Shown in pieces: positions 60,824 to 64,000 of a DNA stretch of 64,000 bases. The stretch is taken from assembly GCA_040877625.1 (NCBI GenBank), contig JBBDNK010000028.1, forward strand, positions 208,069 through 272,068. Reading direction: 5' to 3'. The stretch comes from Methylonatrum sp040877625. Its GTDB lineage: Bacteria > Pseudomonadota > Gammaproteobacteria > Nitrococcales > Aquisalimonadaceae. Both the position numbers and the translations under genes were made by a program. The notes beneath the pieces are model-generated. The model saw only the letters and a list, made by a program, of their open reading frames with translations. It searched no databases and was not told the origin of the DNA. The first letter of the stretch is position 1. Every line of letters starts with the position of its first letter.

Positions 60824-61203
60824 TGTCGAATCAACGCCTCTTTGCGGAAATGCGCCACCAGGTCCAGATTGGCAATCAGGGGAATCCGGACCTCATAGGC
60901 GATCACAATTTCCGTTCCGCCCTGGCTGGCAGCGAAGGTGACCTGGTCACGTCGTACACGGGTAATATTGTTCACCTGGAAACGCCGTTCGATTGCCTGT
61001 CGCAAATCGCTTCGGCTTGCATTGCGGCCCGACATTTCACCCTCAAGAGCGCTAAGGATAGAGCTTACCTCGAAGGATTCCACATAGACCGGCCAAAGCC
61101 TCACCCCCACAAGAGCAATACTTCCAAGCAGCGTCAGGATCAACAGCAACCCCGGCGCGCCGATCCCACGCTGAAAGGACGCCTGACTATTGAATGCGAT
61201 CAC
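60820..61203 (-). CDS. DUF4845 membrane protein between lepB and rnc
   Basis: The product is about 127 residues with one N-terminal membrane helix (GAPGLLLILTLLGSIALVGV) and a small extracytoplasmic domain (RFQVNNITRV, GTEIVIAYEVRIPLIANLDL). DUF4845 proteins occupy this lepB-rnc position in many gammaproteobacteria; function unknown. GTG 61203 has GGAG eight bases upstream and is preferred over TTG 61206. It overlaps lepB by 17 bp. Confidence 0.88.
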   Translation of the reverse strand: MIAFNSQASFQRGIGAPGLLLILTLLGSIALVGVRLWPVYVESFEVSSILSALEGEMSGRNASRSDLRQAIERRFQVNNITRVRRDQVTFAASQGGTEIVIAYEVRIPLIANLDLVAHFRKEALIRQ

Positions 61204-61954
61204 CAATGCGACTCCAGTTCACGTTTTTATTTTGCATGTCCCAGCTCATCCAGATCAGAAACGCACGGCCAACCAGGTATTTCTCCGCGACCGGCCCCCA
61301 TCGTCGGCTGTCGCTGCTGCGATCCCTGTTATCGCCGATCATGAAATAGTGCCCTTCCGGCACCCGATAATCACCGTCAGGATGCCTGAAGCTGCGCTGA
61401 TGAACGACATTGTACTCCAGATCGCCCATTCGCTCCGTAAACAGGTCCGCGCCGCGCCCATCCGCGTCATCGTACTCGCCAACCGTCTCCAGCGGCAAAG
61501 GCTCACCATTCACCAGCACACGACGATTGTGGAAGGTAATTCGGTCGCCCGGGAGACCGATAACGCGCTTGATGTAATCCTGGGCGGGATTCTCCGGATA
61601 CTGGAACACCACCAGATCACCCCGCGCCGGCGCTCCATCACCCAATACGCGCTGGTTGGTCATGGGAAGCCGTATACCGTAGGCGAATTTGCTCACCAGA
61701 ATGAAATCTCCCGGCAACAGGGTCGGTATCATCGAGCCCGACGGGATACGGAAAGGTTCCACCAGGAAAGACCGAATGATCAACACAACCAGAATGACCG
61801 GAAACAGCGACCGGCAGAGCTCCACCCACCAGTTCTCCTTCGCGGCCGGGCTGGAGCGCCCGCTGGCGGAGCGTCTGCGCGCGTAGTTCCATGCGACGGT
61901 TACGCCGGTCACCAGCGTCACGAGAATAAGCAGGGCTTCAAAATCCAGAAACAT
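61187..61954 (-). CDS. lepB: Signal peptidase I
   Basis: LepB (255 aa) cleaves signal peptides of exported proteins. Two N-terminal membrane helices (ALLILVTLVTGVTVAWN, LFPVILVVLIIRSFLV) precede the catalytic serine in PSGSMIPTLLPGD and the lysine in DYIKRVIGLPGD. Box E, MIGDNRDRSSDSRRWGPV, is intact. It lies 25 bp after lepA, as in most gammaproteobacteria. Confidence 0.98.
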   Translation of the reverse strand: MFLDFEALLILVTLVTGVTVAWNYARRRSASGRSSPAAKENWWVELCRSLFPVILVVLIIRSFLVEPFRIPSGSMIPTLLPGDFILVSKFAYGIRLPMTNQRVLGDGAPARGDLVVFQYPENPAQDYIKRVIGLPGDRITFHNRRVLVNGEPLPLETVGEYDDADGRGADLFTERMGDLEYNVVHQRSFRHPDGDYRVPEGHYFMIGDNRDRSSDSRRWGPVAEKYLVGRAFLIWMSWDMQNKNVNWSRIGDRIQ

Positions 61955-61979
61955 GTCCAGGAACCTCCAGTAGTCCGTC

Positions 61980-63779
61980 TCAGCTGTTTTTGCTGTCTAC
62001 TTGCAGCACGGAGAGAAAGGCCTCCTGGGGGATTTCCACCCGGCCTACCTGTTTCATGCGCTTCTTGCCGGCTTTCTGCTTCTCCAGCAGCTTGCGTTTG
62101 CGGCTGATATCCCCGCCATAGCATTTTGCGGTCACATTCTTGCGCAGGGCCTTGACCGTCGAGCGAGCCACGATCTGATTTCCTATCGCCGCCTGGATGG
62201 CAACCTCGAACATCTGTCTGGGAATGATCTCCTTCAATCTGTCGGTAAGATCGCGCCCCCGCCGGTGGCAATGTTCTCTATGGATAATCACCGCCAGCGC
62301 ATCGACCTTGTCACCATTGATCAGTACGTCCAGTCGCACCAGGCTGGCCACCTGGAATCGGCGAAATTCATAATCGAAAGACGCAAAACCTCGGCTGGCG
62401 GATTTCAATCGGTCGAAGAAGTCCAGAACGACTTCGGAAAGCGGCAATTCGTAGGTCAGGGAAATCTGACTGCCCACGAACTGCATGTCCTTCTGCACAC
62501 CGCGCTTTTCTTCACACAGTGCGATGACGTTGCCGATGTAGTCCTGGGGCACAAGAATATTCGCCTGGATGATCGGCTCGCGAATCTCTTCGATCTCGTT
62601 TGCCGGAGGCAGGGATGAAGGATTGCTCAGGCTGAGAATTTCCCCACCGGTGGTAAGCACTTCATAGATCACGGTGGGTGCGGTGGTAATCAGGTCAAGG
62701 TTGTACTCCCGCTCCAGCCGCTCCTGCACGATCTCCATGTGCAACATGCCGAGAAATCCGCAGCGAAAACCGAAACCAAGCGCCTGGGAGTTCTCGGGCT
62801 CATACTGGAGCGAGGCATCATTGAGCCGCAGTTTCTGAAGTGCATCCCGAAACGACTCGTAATCATCCGAACTTACCGGGAACATGCCCGCAAACACCCT
62901 TGGCTGCACGACCTTGAAGCCCGGCACGCGCTCGGCGGTAGGGGCATGAACGTGCGTCAGCGTGTCACCAACGGGCGCGCCGTCGATATCCTTGATCCCG
63001 GCCACCACAAAACCGACCTGGCCGGTTTTCAGCGCATCCATGGGCGTGCGCTTGGGGGTGAACATACCCAGTTGATCGACGGTGAACTGCCGCCCCGTGG
63101 ACATGACCTTGATCTTGTCACCCTTGCGCAAGACACCGTCATAGACACGCACCAGGCAGACCACGCCCAGGTAGTTATCGAACCACGAATCCATAATCAA
63201 CGATTTCAGTGGATCTTCCGGCTCCCCCACGGGCGGCGGAACTCTGGCCACCAGCGATTCCAGCAGATCCTCAACACCTTCACCGGTCTTGGCGCTGATC
63301 ATCAGCATGCCCTCGGTATCGAGTCCGATGATTTCCTCGATCTGCTGTCTGACGCGATCCGGCTCCGCCGAAGGCAGGTCTATCTTGTTAAGCACCGGAA
63401 TCACTTCCAGGCCCTGCTCCACCGCCGTATAGCAGTTGGCCACGCTCTGGGCCTCCACGCCCTGCGACGCATCAACCACCAGCAATGCGCCCTCACAGGC
63501 AGCCAGCGAGCGTGATACCTCGTAGGAAAAATCAACGTGGCCGGGGGTATCAATCATGTTGAGCTGGTAGGTTTCCCCGTCCCGCGCCTTGTAGTTCAAC
63601 GCCACGCTCTGGGCCTTGATGGTAATGCCTCGCTCACGCTCCAGATCCATGGAATCCAGAACCTGCTCGGCCATCTCGCGCTGGGTCAGCGCCCCGCATT
63701 TCTCAATAAGGCGGTCAGCCAGTGTCGACTTGCCGTGATCGATATGAGCGATGATGGAGAAATTGCGAATGCGCTTCAT
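61980..63779 (-). CDS. lepA: Elongation factor 4 (LepA)
   Basis: LepA (599 aa, full length) is a ribosome-associated translational GTPase. G1 AHIDHGKSTLADRLI, G2 ERGITIKAQS, G3 DTPGHVDF and G4 NKIDLPSA are present. The LepA-specific C-terminal domain is intact (KCYGGDISRKRKLLEKQK, PQEAFLSVL). It heads the operon. AACGAGGG precedes the ATG, and a terminator for the previous gene lies 69 bp upstream. Confidence 0.99.
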   Translation of the reverse strand: MKRIRNFSIIAHIDHGKSTLADRLIEKCGALTQREMAEQVLDSMDLERERGITIKAQSVALNYKARDGETYQLNMIDTPGHVDFSYEVSRSLAACEGALLVVDASQGVEAQSVANCYTAVEQGLEVIPVLNKIDLPSAEPDRVRQQIEEIIGLDTEGMLMISAKTGEGVEDLLESLVARVPPPVGEPEDPLKSLIMDSWFDNYLGVVCLVRVYDGVLRKGDKIKVMSTGRQFTVDQLGMFTPKRTPMDALKTGQVGFVVAGIKDIDGAPVGDTLTHVHAPTAERVPGFKVVQPRVFAGMFPVSSDDYESFRDALQKLRLNDASLQYEPENSQALGFGFRCGFLGMLHMEIVQERLEREYNLDLITTAPTVIYEVLTTGGEILSLSNPSSLPPANEIEEIREPIIQANILVPQDYIGNVIALCEEKRGVQKDMQFVGSQISLTYELPLSEVVLDFFDRLKSASRGFASFDYEFRRFQVASLVRLDVLINGDKVDALAVIIHREHCHRRGRDLTDRLKEIIPRQMFEVAIQAAIGNQIVARSTVKALRKNVTAKCYGGDISRKRKLLEKQKAGKKRMKQVGRVEIPQEAFLSVLQVDSKNS

Positions 63780-63847
63780 GGTCCCTCGTTATTCGGATAC
63801 CGCCGGTCCGGCATTCTCCGTCGATGGAAAGAATCTGCCGGCCCTAC

Positions 63848-63871
63848 AAAAAACGTGCCCCGAAGGGCACG
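63848..63871 (-). terminator. Rho-independent terminator upstream of lepA
   Basis: On the minus strand CGTGCCC-TTCG-GGGCACG, a 7-bp stem with a UUCG tetraloop, is followed by TTTTTT. It would end a minus-strand transcript entering from the right edge. The remaining 129 bp to the window end hold no gene that I can support. Confidence 0.9.
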
Positions 63872-63924
63872 TCGAAAATCGACGCCGGGCGAACTCGGTC
63901 CGGCCCGGCGGTATTCTACCCTGT

Positions 63925-63944
63925 TAGGGAGACACTGATCTATT
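63925..63944 (-). repeat. 20-bp repeat, copy B
   Basis: The reverse complement is identical to 32680-32699. It lies in the non-coding stretch between the terminator upstream of lepA and the right edge. The similarity stops within a base or two on either side. Confidence 0.7.
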
Positions 63945-64000
63945 TCCATGGGGCTCTGGCTTTGCAGCGTGCCCGGGGGCAAGGCGCGGCTCGCAGGCAA

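Noticed and set aside
63776..64000. Minus-strand open frame at the right edge
   Set aside because: It runs through the lepA-upstream terminator and the repeat copy. Composition is not protein-like.

Overview
The window is high-GC bacterial chromosome. It carries conserved gammaproteobacterial neighbourhoods: uvrY-uvrC-pgsA followed by tRNA-Gly and tRNA-Cys, as in E. coli, and lepA-lepB-DUF4845-rnc-era-recO-pdxJ-acpS. The high GC, several acidic protein surfaces and the set of linked housekeeping genes suggest a Chromatiales/Ectothiorhodospiraceae-type or other halotolerant gammaproteobacterium. That placement is inference, because no rRNA gene is present.

Region 1 (1-1,400): the 5' part of a lipoprotein gene leaving the left edge, a divergent alpha/beta-hydrolase lipoprotein, and a perfect 30-bp inverted repeat. 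Region 2 (1,398-23,152, all minus strand): a complete type VI secretion system read tssA-tssB-tssC-hcp-tssE-tssF-tssG-clpV-small ORF-tagH(FHA)-tssJ-tssK-tssL-tssM-tagF/pppA-ppkA. It therefore has the full threonine-phosphorylation switch: kinase, FHA reader, and phosphatase fused to the TagF repressor. TssL has a DRTIIRP motif at Thr14, and the kinase N-terminus holds three 12-residue D-x-T-R-[IV] repeats.

Region 3 (23,357-32,569): the accessory VgrG island. In transcription order on the minus strand it holds vgrG, a DUF2169 adaptor fused to pentapeptide repeats, a second all-pentapeptide-repeat protein, a DUF3540 protein, a short DUF4150 PAAR-like tip protein and a one-membrane-segment protein. 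No toxin domain is visible. Facing this island, on the plus strand and divergent from tssA, lies a gene for a COMM-domain-like protein. That fold is known mainly from the eukaryotic Commander/COMMD proteins, and I regard this gene as the most unusual object in the window.

Region 4 (32,680-42,274): a short-passenger autotransporter-type protein, tRNA-Cys, tRNA-Gly, pgsA, uvrC, a family-5-type uracil-DNA glycosylase, the response regulator uvrY, an MFS transporter, a RibD-C reductase and fumC. Region 5 (42,394-47,232, plus strand): purB, the ribosomal-protein hydroxylase roxA, a GNAT acetyltransferase, a DUF7931-like protein and a branched-chain amino-acid type binding protein. Region 6 (47,278-54,317, minus): cysM, a PolB-like exonuclease, rlmD, nudF and the livGFHM ABC transporter, closely packed and probably co-transcribed. 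Region 7 (54,509-64,000): the hybrid kinase barA (partner of uvrY), then the lepA-to-acpS operon on the minus strand. Genes are tightly packed: no stretch above 300 bp lacks a gene. I saw no CRISPR array, intact insertion sequence or prophage.
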